Shown here: one piece after another, positions 1 through 8,683 of the stretch
Numbering within the stretch: the stretch's first letter is position 1
How the letters are laid out: each line of letters opens with the position of its first letter
NCBI GenBank assembly: GCA_036265915.1
Contig: DATAOC010000095.1
Location: 46,891-110,890, forward strand
Length of the DNA stretch: 64,000 bases
Direction of reading: 5' to 3'
Source: AR12 sp036265915
GTDB lineage: Bacteria > Methylomirabilota > Methylomirabilia > Rokubacteriales > CSP1-6
Program-made: the position numbers and the translations under genes
Notes under the pieces: generated by a model
The model's database searches: none
What the model saw: the letters and a program-made list of their open reading frames with translations, nothing else
What the model was told of the DNA's origin: nothing

Positions 1-303
1 CCTGCCGTCCGCGACGCTCCAGGCGAGGTGCTCGGATATCAGGACGGGCTCCACGCGCTCGACCAGGCGGGCCAGCCGCTCGAGATGGCGGTCGTTGCCG
101 TCGTCGGGGCTGCCGAGCGAGAGGCCGACGCCGTGCAGCGAGATCGGGTAATCGTGGCGCAGAGCCAGGAGCGTCCGGATCGCCGGGCCGCCGCCCATGT
201 AATTTTCGGCGTGCACCTCCAGCCAGCCGACCGCAGGGCGCCGCTCGACGAGCTCCGCCACGTGGGGCGCGCGCAGTCCGATGCCGCAGCCGGTGGCTGG
301 CAT
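1..303 (-). CDS. bufB: MNIO (DUF692) multinuclear iron oxidase, N-terminal part, cut by the window edge
   Basis: I read this directly on the minus strand from ATG 303; 101 codons are open to the window edge. The peptide begins MPATGCGIGLRAPHVAEL and contains WLEVHAENYMGGG, SLHGVGLSLGS and LISEHLAW, the hallmark motifs of the DUF692/BufB family, TIM-barrel enzymes that bind several irons and modify cysteines of small peptides. The conserved His of SLHG and Glu of SEH are metal ligands in the family. A DUF2282 peptide gene, the usual substrate family, lies 2.2 kb away at 2501, so a bufferin role is likely but inferred. A GTG slightly upstream is out of frame, so ATG 303 is preferred. The rest of the gene lies outside the window. 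Confidence 0.85.
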   Translation of the reverse strand, partial: MPATGCGIGLRAPHVAELVERRPAVGWLEVHAENYMGGGPAIRTLLALRHDYPISLHGVGLSLGSPDDGNDRHLERLARLVERVEPVLISEHLAWSVADGR

Positions 304-371
304 GCCGCCCCGTTGGACACGAGCGCGACGGCGTTCGATGCGCGGCCCCGGGCGGAGCGAACGGGTGTCAA

Positions 372-2408
372 ATGTCCGGCATGGACGAGACGTTCCTGAG
401 CTGGGGGAGAGAGGTCGCCGGCGACCTCGCGGCCGCGGAGCGCCGCGAATGGCTGTGCGTGAACGGGATCGGCGGCTTTGCCTCCGGAACGATCGCCGGC
501 ACGCAGACCCGGCGCTACCACGGCCTGCTCATCGCGGCGCTCGATCCCCCGCTCGGCCGGACGCTGCTCGCGACCGGCGTGCACGAGACGCTCGAGTACG
601 CCGGCGCCGAGTGGCCCCTCTTCGCGGCGCGCTGGGTCAACGCCGGCGTGGAGCCGTCCGGCTATCGATTCATCGAACGATTCCGGCTGGATGGGACGAC
701 GCCCGTGTGGACGTACGCCATCGCCGACGCGCTGGTCGAGAAGCGCGTGTGGATGGAGCCGGGGGCGAACACGACATACGTGCGCTGGCACGTGCTGCGC
801 ACGTCGGGCCCGATCGGTCTCAATGCCAAGGTGCTCGTGAACTATCGCGACTATCACGGCACGACGCGGGCGGGCGACTGGCGCCTCGACGTCGCGCGCG
901 CGGGCAACGGCGTGCGGGTCGTGGCGTTCGACGGCGCGCGACCGCTGTGGCTGCGAGCGGTCGATGGCGCGATCGAGCCGCTTCACGTGTGGTACCGCGA
1001 CTTCGAGCTCGCGCGCGAGCGGGAGCGGGGCCTCGACCACGTCGACGACCATCTGCACGCCGCCACCCTGCACGCCTCTCTCGAGGCAGGCCGCGACGTG
1101 ATGTTGATTGCATCAGCGGAGGCCGACGTGCCGGACTCGAGTGCGGCGTGGCAGCGCCGCTCGGCGCACGAGACCGCCCTGCTGGACCGCTGGCGTGCGA
1201 CGCGACCGGACTCGGACGCCGCGCCGCCGTGGATCCGGCACCTGGTGCTCGCGTGCGATCAGTTCGTCGTGCGGCGGCCGACGCCGGACGATCCGGAGGG
1301 CGCGAGCGTCATCGCCGGCTATCACTGGTTCGGCGACTGGGGACGTGACACGATGGTCGCGGTGCCCGGTCTTGCGCTCGAGACAGGTCGCCCCGCCATC
1401 GCGCGGACGATCCTCACCACGTTCGCGCGCTTCGTGGACCGCGGCATGCTGCCGAACCGCTTTCCCGACGCCGGCGCGCAGCCGGAGTACAACACCGTCG
1501 ACGCGACCCTGTGGTACGTCGAAGCGATTCGCGCCTATCACGCGGCCACCGGCGACGACGGCGTGCTCAAGGAGCTCTATCCGGTCCTCGAGTCGATCGT
1601 CGGCTGGCATCGATCGGGAACGCGCTACGGCATCCGCGAGGATCCCGTCGACGGCCTGCTCGTCGCGGGCGAGCCGGGGGTGCAGCTCACCTGGATGGAC
1701 GCGAAGGTGGGTGACTGGGTCGTCACGCCGCGCATCGGCAAGCCCGTGGAGATCAACGCGCTCTGGTACGCGGCGGTGTGCACGGTGGCCGACTTCGCGC
1801 GCCGGCTGGGCAAGTCCGCCGCCGCGCGTGACCTCGACGCGCTCGCCCGCCGTGTCGCCGGCGCGTTCGCGCGGTTCTGGAGCGAGCGTCACGGCTGGTG
1901 CTTCGACGTGATCGACGGTCCCGACGGCGACGACGCCACGCTGCGTCCGAACCAGATCCTGGCCGTCGCTCTTCCACAGGCGCTGCTGCCACCGGCGCGG
2001 CGCCGCGCGGTGGTGGACGCCTGCGCCCGCCATCTGCTGACCTCGTACGGCCTGCGCAGCCTCGCCCCGTCCGACGCCCGCTACGTCGATCGCTACGCCG
2101 GCGACGCGCGGACGCGCGACGGCAGCTATCACCAGGGTGCGGTGTGGGCGTGGCTGCTCGGCCCGTTTGCGCTCGCGCATTTCAGCGCCCATGGCGATGC
2201 CGCCCGCGCGCGCGCGTTTCTCGAGCCGCTGGCGGATCACCTCGGTGACCATGGGCTGGGCTCGATCGCGGAGATCTTCGACGGCGCGCCGCCGTTCGTC
2301 CCGAACGGCTGCATCGCGCAGGCCTGGAGCGTCGCCGAGACGCTGCGCGCCTGGCAGACGCTGGAGCGCGCGCGCGCCGCATCGCCCCCGGGATCGCGCG
2401 TGTCTTAG
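372..2408 (+). CDS. amylo-alpha-1,6-glucosidase / glycogen debranching enzyme (GH133-like)
   Basis: The 678-residue protein has the layout of bacterial and archaeal GDE-type debranching enzymes: an N-terminal beta-rich domain (NGIGGFASGTIAGTQTRRYH near residue 30) and a C-terminal (alpha/alpha)6 barrel with FGDWGRDTMVAVPGL near residue 320, NTVDATLWY near 375 and LTWMDAKVGDWVVTPR near 440. Family members hydrolyse alpha-1,6 branch points of glycogen in the cytoplasm; the acidic residues in GDWGRD and WMDAK are the expected active-site area. ATG 372 is used, with ATG 381 as an alternative. It is divergent from the MNIO gene by 68 bp and stands between that gene and its likely peptide substrate at 2501. 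No other glycogen gene is nearby. Confidence 0.9.
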   Translation: MSGMDETFLSWGREVAGDLAAAERREWLCVNGIGGFASGTIAGTQTRRYHGLLIAALDPPLGRTLLATGVHETLEYAGAEWPLFAARWVNAGVEPSGYRFIERFRLDGTTPVWTYAIADALVEKRVWMEPGANTTYVRWHVLRTSGPIGLNAKVLVNYRDYHGTTRAGDWRLDVARAGNGVRVVAFDGARPLWLRAVDGAIEPLHVWYRDFELARERERGLDHVDDHLHAATLHASLEAGRDVMLIASAEADVPDSSAAWQRRSAHETALLDRWRATRPDSDAAPPWIRHLVLACDQFVVRRPTPDDPEGASVIAGYHWFGDWGRDTMVAVPGLALETGRPAIARTILTTFARFVDRGMLPNRFPDAGAQPEYNTVDATLWYVEAIRAYHAATGDDGVLKELYPVLESIVGWHRSGTRYGIREDPVDGLLVAGEPGVQLTWMDAKVGDWVVTPRIGKPVEINALWYAAVCTVADFARRLGKSAAARDLDALARRVAGAFARFWSERHGWCFDVIDGPDGDDATLRPNQILAVALPQALLPPARRRAVVDACARHLLTSYGLRSLAPSDARYVDRYAGDARTRDGSYHQGAVWAWLLGPFALAHFSAHGDAARARAFLEPLADHLGDHGLGSIAEIFDGAPPFVPNGCIAQAWSVAETLRAWQTLERARAASPPGSRVS

Positions 2409-2500
2409 TCGGCGACGTCCGGGCCGCGATGAACGCGGGCTCCGCCGCGGCCGGACCCATTCGAGCATGAGCCCGCACCACCCGAGCAGGAGGTTCACCG

Positions 2501-2770
2501 GTGAAGACATCCCAGCTTCTCATCGCCTCGGCCGTTGCCGCTGCGCTCGCCATGCCGTACCGCGCCGGCGCCGGCCCCGCGCCCAAGCCGAAGTTCGAAG
2601 CCGAGAAGTGCTACGGCGTCGCCAAGGCCGGCAAGAACGACTGCCAGACGGCGAACTCCTCGTGCGCGGGCACCTCGAAGCGTGACAACCAGGGCGACGC
2701 GTGGATCTACATCCCCGCCGGCTCCTGCGAGAAGCTGGTCGGCGGCAGCAAGGAACCGAAGAAGGCGTGA
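2501..2770 (+). CDS. bufA: DUF2282 small secreted peptide, bufferin-type
   Basis: This 89-residue protein has an N-terminal signal peptide (MKTSQLLIASAVAAALAMPY) and a mature part with EKCYGVAKAGKNDC, SSCAGTSK and GSCEKLVGG, the four-cysteine pattern of DUF2282. Such peptides are substrates of MNIO enzymes (DUF692) and act as periplasmic metal-binding bufferins, mainly for copper. A GTG start at 2501 sits 7 bases after a clear AGGAGG ribosome site. A partial MNIO gene is at 1-303, but the debranching enzyme separates the two, unlike the usual compact operon. No DUF2063 partner is visible; it could lie left of the window. Family membership is firm from the motif; metal binding is inferred. Confidence 0.85.
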   Translation: MKTSQLLIASAVAAALAMPYRAGAGPAPKPKFEAEKCYGVAKAGKNDCQTANSSCAGTSKRDNQGDAWIYIPAGSCEKLVGGSKEPKKA

Positions 2771-2791
2771 GCCGGCCACGCGTTGACGGGC

Positions 2792-4621
2792 ATGGCCGAG
2801 CGCGCTGACTTCGCCGGTCCCTCGGCGGCGGCGCTGCGCCCGTGGCAGCGCCTCGCCGTCCGGCTGGCCGCGGTTTTCGTGGTGGTCACGCTCCTCGGCG
2901 TGAGCGTGGTCGGCGTGCTCGTGCACCAGCGCCAGAGCCGCGAGGTCGAGGATACCGTCGGCACGCAGCTGCTGAACATCGCACGGGTGAGCGGGCTGCT
3001 GATCGATCCCGCGCTCCATGCGGAGGCGGCTCGTGCACGCACCGCAGAGAGCGGCCCGTACAAGCGGGTGGTGGCGGCGCTGAAGGCGGTACAGCTCGAG
3101 ACGCTGCTCACCACGCCGATGCGGACATTGGCCGGGTACGATCGCGCTTCGCGCCGCGCGCGCATCGTCGTCACCACCGCCGACGACGAGCGCCCCGGCG
3201 AGCCGTTCACCGTCGGACCCGAGGCGGCCGATGCGGTGGCGTGGACGTTCGAGGACGGCGTCGCTCGCTACACCGGCATCTACCGGACGCGGGCGGGTCT
3301 GCGCATCAGCGCGTTCGCGCCGGTCCCGGGACCCGACGGCCGCACCGCCGCCGTGCTCGAGGTCGACTATCCGGTCGACTTCTACTTCGACCGACTGCGC
3401 GAGCTCGATACCACGATCGTCCAGGGCCTGGCCGCGGGGTCGCTGCTCGCCATCGGCCTCGCCGTCGTCGTCTCTCGGAGGCTGACGCGTCCGGTGCTGG
3501 CGCTCACGTCGGCCGCGGCGCGCGTCGCCGGCGGCGATCTGTCGCCGGCGGTGGCGGTGCGCTCGCGCGACGAGATCGGCCAGCTGACGCGCGCGTTCAA
3601 CGCGATGGTGGAGGGCTTGCGCCAGCGCGAGGTCATTCGCAACGCGTTTGGCCGCTACGTCTCCCCGGAGGTCGCGCAGGCCGTGCTGGAGTCGCCGGAG
3701 GGACTCCGGCTCGGCGGCCGGAAGCGGGAGGTGACCGTCCTCATGTCGGATCTGCGCGGCTACACGCGCTTTGCCGAACACGGCGATCCCGCCGGCGTCA
3801 TGGATGTCCTCAACGGCTATCTCGGCCAGATGGCCGACATCGTCATCGCCCATGGCGGCACCATCAACGAGTTCATCGGTGACGCGATCTTCGCGGTGTT
3901 CGGTGCGCCCATCGAGCATCCGGACCACGCCGAGCGCGCGGCCGCCACCGCGCTCGCCATGCAGCGCGCGATGGACGCCTTGAACGAGGCCCACGCGGTC
4001 CGCGGGCGACCGCGGTTCGAGATGGGCATCGGGATCAACACGGGCGAGGCCGTCGTCGGCAACATCGGCTCCGAGCAACGCACGAAGTACGCGGTGGTCG
4101 GCGCCGCCGTGAACCTTGCCGCGCGCGTCGAGGGCTGCACGGTCGGCGGCCAGGTGCTGCTGAGCGAGTCAACCGTGCGGTACCTCGGCCCGCTCGCCGA
4201 CGTGGCGCCGCCGATCCACGTCGAGCTGAAGGGCATCGAGGGCTCCGTGCCGCTCTACGAGCTGCGCGGGCTGGGCGGCCGCTGGGCGCAGCGACGCGAC
4301 GTGACACCGGACGCAGGCGTCGCCGTCACCCTGCCGCTCGTCGGCTGGGTCATCGACGACAAGCGCGTGCGCGCAGACTCGTTCACGGGCGAGGTCCGGC
4401 GGCTCGGGCGCCATCATCTGGATGTGGCGGCGCCACTGCTACCGCCGCTCACGAACGTTCGTCTGCGACTGACGTGGGCCGGCTCGGGCCGGGCGTCCGG
4501 CGACCTGTATGGCAAGGTCACCGGCGAGGTGGCCGGCCTGCTGCGCATCCATCTGACCTCCGTCGATCCCGGAGACGAGCAGCTGCTGGCGGCGGCGCGC
4601 GGGGCCGCGGAGATTTCATGA
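2792..4621 (+). CDS. class III adenylate cyclase with HAMP and C-terminal PilZ-like domain
   Basis: The protein has about 609 residues if started at ATG 2792; TTG 2783 is an in-frame alternative. A membrane segment near residues 25-48, an extracytoplasmic sensor region, a second segment near 210-235 and a HAMP linker (SRDEIGQLTRAFNAMVEGL) lead to a cyclase domain with VLMSDLRGYTRFAE and EFIGDAIFAVFGAP, which hold the two metal-binding aspartates. It should make cAMP at the inner face of the membrane in response to an envelope signal. The last 100 residues (GWVIDDKRVRADSFTG onward) resemble a PilZ-type fold, an unusual addition that might read c-di-GMP; a diguanylate cyclase is encoded at 6861. 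The gene follows the bufferin gene by about 20 bp. Confidence 0.88.
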   Translation: MAERADFAGPSAAALRPWQRLAVRLAAVFVVVTLLGVSVVGVLVHQRQSREVEDTVGTQLLNIARVSGLLIDPALHAEAARARTAESGPYKRVVAALKAVQLETLLTTPMRTLAGYDRASRRARIVVTTADDERPGEPFTVGPEAADAVAWTFEDGVARYTGIYRTRAGLRISAFAPVPGPDGRTAAVLEVDYPVDFYFDRLRELDTTIVQGLAAGSLLAIGLAVVVSRRLTRPVLALTSAAARVAGGDLSPAVAVRSRDEIGQLTRAFNAMVEGLRQREVIRNAFGRYVSPEVAQAVLESPEGLRLGGRKREVTVLMSDLRGYTRFAEHGDPAGVMDVLNGYLGQMADIVIAHGGTINEFIGDAIFAVFGAPIEHPDHAERAAATALAMQRAMDALNEAHAVRGRPRFEMGIGINTGEAVVGNIGSEQRTKYAVVGAAVNLAARVEGCTVGGQVLLSESTVRYLGPLADVAPPIHVELKGIEGSVPLYELRGLGGRWAQRRDVTPDAGVAVTLPLVGWVIDDKRVRADSFTGEVRRLGRHHLDVAAPLLPPLTNVRLRLTWAGSGRASGDLYGKVTGEVAGLLRIHLTSVDPGDEQLLAAARGAAEIS

Positions 4622-4757
4622 GCGCCGGGTGCACCACGAGAGGCTCATCCCCGACCGCGACACCGGAGCGCACGCACCGGGCGCCGGGGAGAACGTGTCT
4701 ATCTCGTATGCAGCGACAACGCCGTCGCCGGCTCGAGGCGGGCTCCGCGGTGATCCC

Positions 4758-5000
4758 GTGACCTGTCGCGACGCCATCGAGGTGCTCGCCGACTATCTCG
4801 GGCTCACGCTCGGACCGAAGGCCGTCGCGCGCCTGTCGGCGCATCTCATGGGCTGCGCGGCATGCCGCGCATATCTGCGGACCTATCGAAAGACCTCGCG
4901 GCTCGCGCGGCGCGCAGTCGACACCGAGATGCCGGAGCAGATGCAGCGACGCCTCCGCGCGTTCCTGGTCGAGGCCCTCACGAAGGAGGGCGGCCGGTGA
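4758..5000 (+). CDS. zf-HC2 anti-sigma-factor-like zinc finger protein
   Basis: From GTG 4758 the 80-residue protein reads MTCRDAIEVLADYLG, then SAHLMGCAACRAYLRTYR, the H-x3-C-x2-C zinc motif of putative zinc-finger anti-sigma factors. A longer reading from GTG 4629 adds a low-complexity leader without family features, so the shorter start is preferred. Its stop overlaps the MOSC gene start by 4 bases, with AAGGAGGG just before, so the two are translationally coupled. No sigma factor gene is adjacent, which leaves its partner unknown. It has no membrane segment, so it would be a cytoplasmic regulator. Confidence 0.75.
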   Translation: MTCRDAIEVLADYLGLTLGPKAVARLSAHLMGCAACRAYLRTYRKTSRLARRAVDTEMPEQMQRRLRAFLVEALTKEGGR

Positions 5001-5635
5001 CCGTCGCAGAGCTGTGGCGCTACCCGGTCAAGTCGCTCGCGGGCGAGCCGCTGCAGCACGCGGAGGTGACGCCGGATGGCATTGCCGGCGATCGGGTGGT
5101 CCACGTGCGGGACGGCCACGGGCGGGTGACGACGGCGCGCACCCGACATCGTCTGCTCGGCCTGCACGCGACGCTCGGAGCCGACGGCGAGCCGCTCGTC
5201 GAGGGCCGGCCGTGGACGAGCGAGGCGGCCGCGGCGGACGTGCGCGCGGCCGCGGGACCCGAAGCTGTCCTCGTCCGCTACGACGGGCGCGAGCGATTCG
5301 ACGTCCTTCCCTTGCTGGTGGCCACCGACGGCGCGCTCGCTCAGCTCGGGGTCGACCATCGACGGCTGCGCCCGAACATCGTCATCGCCGGCGTCGAGGG
5401 CCTCGCCGAGCGCACGTGGCCGGGGCGGCGGCTCCGTATCGGGGACGTGGTCATCGGCGTCGCCAAGCTGCGCGCGAGATGCGTCATGACGACGTTCGAT
5501 CCGGACACGCTGGTGCAGGACGTCGGCGTGCTGCGACGGATCGCGACCGAGTTCGGCGGCCGCATGGCGCTCGACTGCGACGTGCTCCACGGCGGCTCCG
5601 CCGCGGTTGGCGACGAGGTCACGCTCGTCGACTGA
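4997..5635 (+). CDS. MOSC domain protein
   Basis: The 212-residue protein starts at GTG 4997 behind a perfect AAGGAGGG site and overlaps the zinc-finger gene by 4 bases. It begins with a MOSC N-terminal beta-barrel (AELWRYPVKSLAGEPL, GIAGDRVVHV) followed by a MOSC domain (LRPNIVIAG, LRIGDVVIGVAKLRARCVMTTFDP). MOSC proteins bind sulfurated molybdenum cofactor through a conserved cysteine, here in RARCVMTTFDPDT, and act in cofactor sulfuration or in reducing N-hydroxylated compounds. It has no electron-transfer domain of its own. No molybdoenzyme is encoded nearby, so the partner is unknown. Confidence 0.88.
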   Translation: MTVAELWRYPVKSLAGEPLQHAEVTPDGIAGDRVVHVRDGHGRVTTARTRHRLLGLHATLGADGEPLVEGRPWTSEAAAADVRAAAGPEAVLVRYDGRERFDVLPLLVATDGALAQLGVDHRRLRPNIVIAGVEGLAERTWPGRRLRIGDVVIGVAKLRARCVMTTFDPDTLVQDVGVLRRIATEFGGRMALDCDVLHGGSAAVGDEVTLVD

Positions 5636-5677
5636 CCGCGTACGGCTGCCGCGCGGTCGCGGAGTTACAGTGGACTC

Positions 5678-5938
5678 ATGGACGATGAGACCGACGGCGA
5701 CGACCGGGACGACATCGAGCGCGAGGTCACGGCCGCCATCCAGGCGGCGGTGATTCGCAAGGCAGTCGCCTCGGGGTGGCGGGCGGGACAGGCCGAGGAC
5801 TGCGCTGTCTGCGGCAACATCTGGCTCGAAGGCGAGCCGCCCACGCTCGCCTGTCCGAACGGTCACTTCCTCGATCTGGAGTGCTGTGAGCTCGAGCCGT
5901 CCCTGACGCCCGTCTGTCCGATCTGCACCGCGGCATAG
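5678..5938 (+). CDS. small RING/zinc-ribbon-like protein, function unknown
   Basis: The 86-residue protein has an acidic N-terminus (MDDETDGDDRDDIE) and then paired metal ligands: CAVCGNIW, CPNGHFLDLECCELE and CPICTAA. The C-x2-C ... C-x2-H ... C-x2-C spacing suggests a two-zinc RING-like fold. No enzymatic motif is seen. A TACAGT -10-like element ends six bases before the ATG, so the transcript could be nearly leaderless. I do not recognise a named family. Confidence 0.65.
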   Translation: MDDETDGDDRDDIEREVTAAIQAAVIRKAVASGWRAGQAEDCAVCGNIWLEGEPPTLACPNGHFLDLECCELEPSLTPVCPICTAA

Positions 5939-6083
5939 CAGGTCGGGCTGCCGCCCCACTCCGCGGTGCGGCCGGCCGCTTTGTCGCCGCCTGAACAGGA
6001 ATCACCCGTCCGGGGCGCCGGCCTCGGGCTCGTCATCGCGCTTTTACTTCGGAGAGTTGCGGGTCTGGTCCTACGCTTGCTCT

Positions 6084-6851
6084 ATGCCACGGCTCGTGAC
6101 GTCCCGCATCAGCGGCACTCTCGGTATCGCGATGGCGGCCGCCGCGCTTGCCGGCTGCCTGTCGGCGCTCGGCGACGGCGAGCCTTCCGGCGGCCAGCGC
6201 CCGGGGCCGGCCGAACGTCGCGCCGCCGACGAGACGGCGCGCAGGCATGCGGCGGCCAGCCGCGAGCTCGAGGAGAAGCTGGCCCGGCAGCAGCTTCTGC
6301 TGTTCGAGCGCGACGCGGAAATCAAGGCGCTGAACCAGAAGCTCGAGGCGGCGATTCTCGAGGTCGTGCGCGCGATGGCCAAGCTGCGCGGCCTGTCAGG
6401 ACGCGCCGAAGCCGCTTCCAACCTCGCGGAGACCGAGATCGCGCTGAAGGCCGTTGCCAGCGACCCCGGTCGGCCCAAGGACGGCGACCTTGCCCAGGCC
6501 CAGCAGCTCCTGGGCATGGCCACCGAAGAATTCAAGAAGCAGAACTACGACGGCACCGTCTATCTCACCAGCCAGGTGAAGGCGCTCATCCGACCGCGAA
6601 GCGACCGGCCGCTCAAGAGTGCCGAGGCGAGGAAAGCGGAGAGCGAGCTGACGCTCGCCTCGATGCTGCCGCTCCGCGCCGCCGGGCGGACAAACGTGCG
6701 CGAGGGCCCGGGGCCCGCCTTCAAGGTTCTCTTCGTCGTCGACAAGGGCACGCCGCTCAGCGGGCTGTCCTACAGCGGTGTGTGGGTTCGCGTGAAGACC
6801 GACGACGGCCGGGCCGGCTGGATGCACTACACGATGCTCGACCAGCGCTGA
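6084..6851 (+). CDS. lipoprotein with coiled coil and bacterial SH3 domain
   Basis: ATG 6084 gives a 255-residue protein with a lipoprotein signal (SGTLGIAMAAAALAGC), a charged coiled-coil stretch near residues 50-110 (RELEEKLARQQLLLFERDAE), a helical middle region and a C-terminal SH3_3-type domain (TNVREGPGPAFKVLFVVDKG then WVRVKTDDGRAGWMHYTML). SH3 domains of this type bind peptidoglycan or wall proteins in the periplasm. It is expected to be an envelope-anchored scaffold. It is convergent with the diguanylate cyclase, 9 bp apart. A longer TTG start at 6057 would put residues before the signal peptide and is not favoured. Confidence 0.8.
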   Translation: MPRLVTSRISGTLGIAMAAAALAGCLSALGDGEPSGGQRPGPAERRAADETARRHAAASRELEEKLARQQLLLFERDAEIKALNQKLEAAILEVVRAMAKLRGLSGRAEAASNLAETEIALKAVASDPGRPKDGDLAQAQQLLGMATEEFKKQNYDGTVYLTSQVKALIRPRSDRPLKSAEARKAESELTLASMLPLRAAGRTNVREGPGPAFKVLFVVDKGTPLSGLSYSGVWVRVKTDDGRAGWMHYTMLDQR

Positions 6852-6860
6852 GCGCGCCGC

Positions 6861-8591
6861 TCAGCGACGACGCGTGACCCGCTGCGCGCCGGTCGCCATG
6901 ACCGTCTGGTTGCGCCCACCGCGCTTGGCCTCGTAGAGCACGGCGTCCGCGCTCTCGATCATCGCCTGTGCGTCGTCACCGTGGTCCGGGTACGTGGCGA
7001 CGCCGACGCTCACCGTGACCTTGTGGTGCCCGGGCTCGAACGTCGCCGCTGCCACCGATTTCCGCAGGCGCTCGGCGAGCTGCATGGCGTCCGGTGCGTT
7101 GATCTCGTGCAGAAGCAGCACGAATTCGTCGCCCCCATAGCGGGCGGCATAGTCGATGTTGCGCGTGGCGCGCTTGAGGAGTGCCGCGATCTCGGTCAGC
7201 AGCTTGTCGCCCACCTGGTGACCGAAGCTGTCGTTGTAGTGCTTGAAGTTGTCGACGTCGATCATCAGGATCGACAGCGGGTGCTTGAGCCGCTGGGCCC
7301 GCGCCAGTTCCTTGCCGAGAGTGTCCATCAGGTGCTTGTGGTTGTAGAGGCCCGTCAAGCCGTCGGTGACGGACAGTGTCTCGAGCGTCACGTTGATGGC
7401 GGCCAGCTCCTCGCGGCCCTGGCGAAGGTGAGCAACCATCGTGTTGAAGGTGCGCGTGAGATAGCCGACCTCGCCGTAATCGAGCACCGGCACGCTCACC
7501 TTGAAGTTTCCATCGCCGACCTGGGTGGCGCCCGCGGTGAGCCGCTCCAGGGGGCGCACCACGGTCAAGGCGAGGACGTAGGCCGCCGCACCGATCAGGA
7601 TCACGAGCGCCACCAGCATCAGTAGTGTCACCGTCCGCTGGCGTGAGACCCGCGCGTACGCCTCCGCCCGCGGGATCTCGGCCACCACCGCCCAGCCGAG
7701 CGCGGACACCGGTCGCATCATGCCGATGGCGCGCTGCCCGCGATAGTCACTGTAGTTCGCGAGCTCGTCGCTGCTCGCGGCGAGCGTCTTCGCGGCCGTG
7801 GCCGACAGCCGACCGGCGAGCGTGCCGCCGGCGATCGTCGCCGAGCTCACGATGATGCGTCCGTCGCGGGTGATGAGGTGCACGCCGCCGGTCTGTCCCA
7901 CCGAAAACGTCGCCAGCGTCTTGCGGATCGACTCGAAATTCAGCTTGCCCACCATGGCTCCGAGCCGGCGGCCGCTCGCCGACTTGATCGGCACCGCGAT
8001 CAGCATCGCCGGCCTGTCACGGTTCGCCTCGCGAAAGGCCTCGCCGATGACGTTCTCGTCGGCCTGGATCTGCTTGACCCAGTCGCGCGGAAGCTTCGCG
8101 ACGATGGCCGGCGGCCCCGCCGGAACCAGCCGGTGGCCCTCGAGGTCCAGCACGGCCAGCTCGTCGTAGTCGGCGAACTTGGCGCGGACGGAACCGAGAT
8201 ACTGCGCCAGCCGTCGGCTCGCCTCGCTTTGCCGGGCATCGCCCGGGCGCGCGAGCAGCTCGAGGTTTTCCGTCACCTCGTAGGAGCTGGAGAACACCCG
8301 CGTCTCGTAGAAACGCTCCTTGAGCCAGAGGTTGAACTCCCGCGCGCTCTGGGAGCTGGCGTGCCGCAGCTCCTCGGAGATCTTCGCGTTGACGTGCTCG
8401 CGATTCATCGAGTACGAGTGGTAGCTCATCGTGAGCGAGGGGACGAGCGTAGCAACCAGGGCGAAGACGAGGATCTTGAGCCGGAGACGATCGAGATGAA
8501 GTCGATGGAGCAGGCGATGCGCGGTCGCCTCCCAGGCGCTCAGCCGCCGATGCCTGCCGCGCGTGTCCTCCGGCGAGGGAAGCCCGCTCAC
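6861..8591 (-). CDS. membrane diguanylate cyclase (Cache-HAMP-GGDEF)
   Basis: The protein has a first membrane helix (LKILVFALVATLVPSLTM), an extracytoplasmic Cache-like sensor, a second helix (VTLLMLVALVILIGAAAYVLALTV), HAMP and a C-terminal GGDEF domain with intact YGGDEF. An RNID inhibitory site lies exactly five residues before GGDEF, so both synthesis of c-di-GMP from GTP and product inhibition are expected. The reading frame is open up to ATG 8672, but the extra 27 residues look like the divergent promoter region; GTG 8591 gives 576 residues. The membrane topology implies sensing of a periplasmic ligand. The divergent neighbour at 8684 is a solute-binding-like protein, a possible partner, by inference only. 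Confidence 0.88.
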   Translation of the reverse strand: MSGLPSPEDTRGRHRRLSAWEATAHRLLHRLHLDRLRLKILVFALVATLVPSLTMSYHSYSMNREHVNAKISEELRHASSQSAREFNLWLKERFYETRVFSSSYEVTENLELLARPGDARQSEASRRLAQYLGSVRAKFADYDELAVLDLEGHRLVPAGPPAIVAKLPRDWVKQIQADENVIGEAFREANRDRPAMLIAVPIKSASGRRLGAMVGKLNFESIRKTLATFSVGQTGGVHLITRDGRIIVSSATIAGGTLAGRLSATAAKTLAASSDELANYSDYRGQRAIGMMRPVSALGWAVVAEIPRAEAYARVSRQRTVTLLMLVALVILIGAAAYVLALTVVRPLERLTAGATQVGDGNFKVSVPVLDYGEVGYLTRTFNTMVAHLRQGREELAAINVTLETLSVTDGLTGLYNHKHLMDTLGKELARAQRLKHPLSILMIDVDNFKHYNDSFGHQVGDKLLTEIAALLKRATRNIDYAARYGGDEFVLLLHEINAPDAMQLAERLRKSVAAATFEPGHHKVTVSVGVATYPDHGDDAQAMIESADAVLYEAKRGGRNQTVMATGAQRVTRRR

Positions 8592-8683
8592 TGCGACAGC
8601 GTAGCAGGCTCCAAAGTGGAGTTTGGCATTTTGGGACGCTGGCACCCGTCGCGGCCGCCGTTCTGCTAGCATCCTGCGCGACC

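Noticed and set aside
28..399. Plus-strand frame over the left edge
   Set aside because: It is the antisense shadow of the MNIO gene, whose minus-strand translation shows clear family motifs.
8592..8672. Longer start of the diguanylate cyclase at ATG 8672
   Set aside because: It would add 27 residues without signal or domain and use up the promoter region of the divergent gene at 8684.
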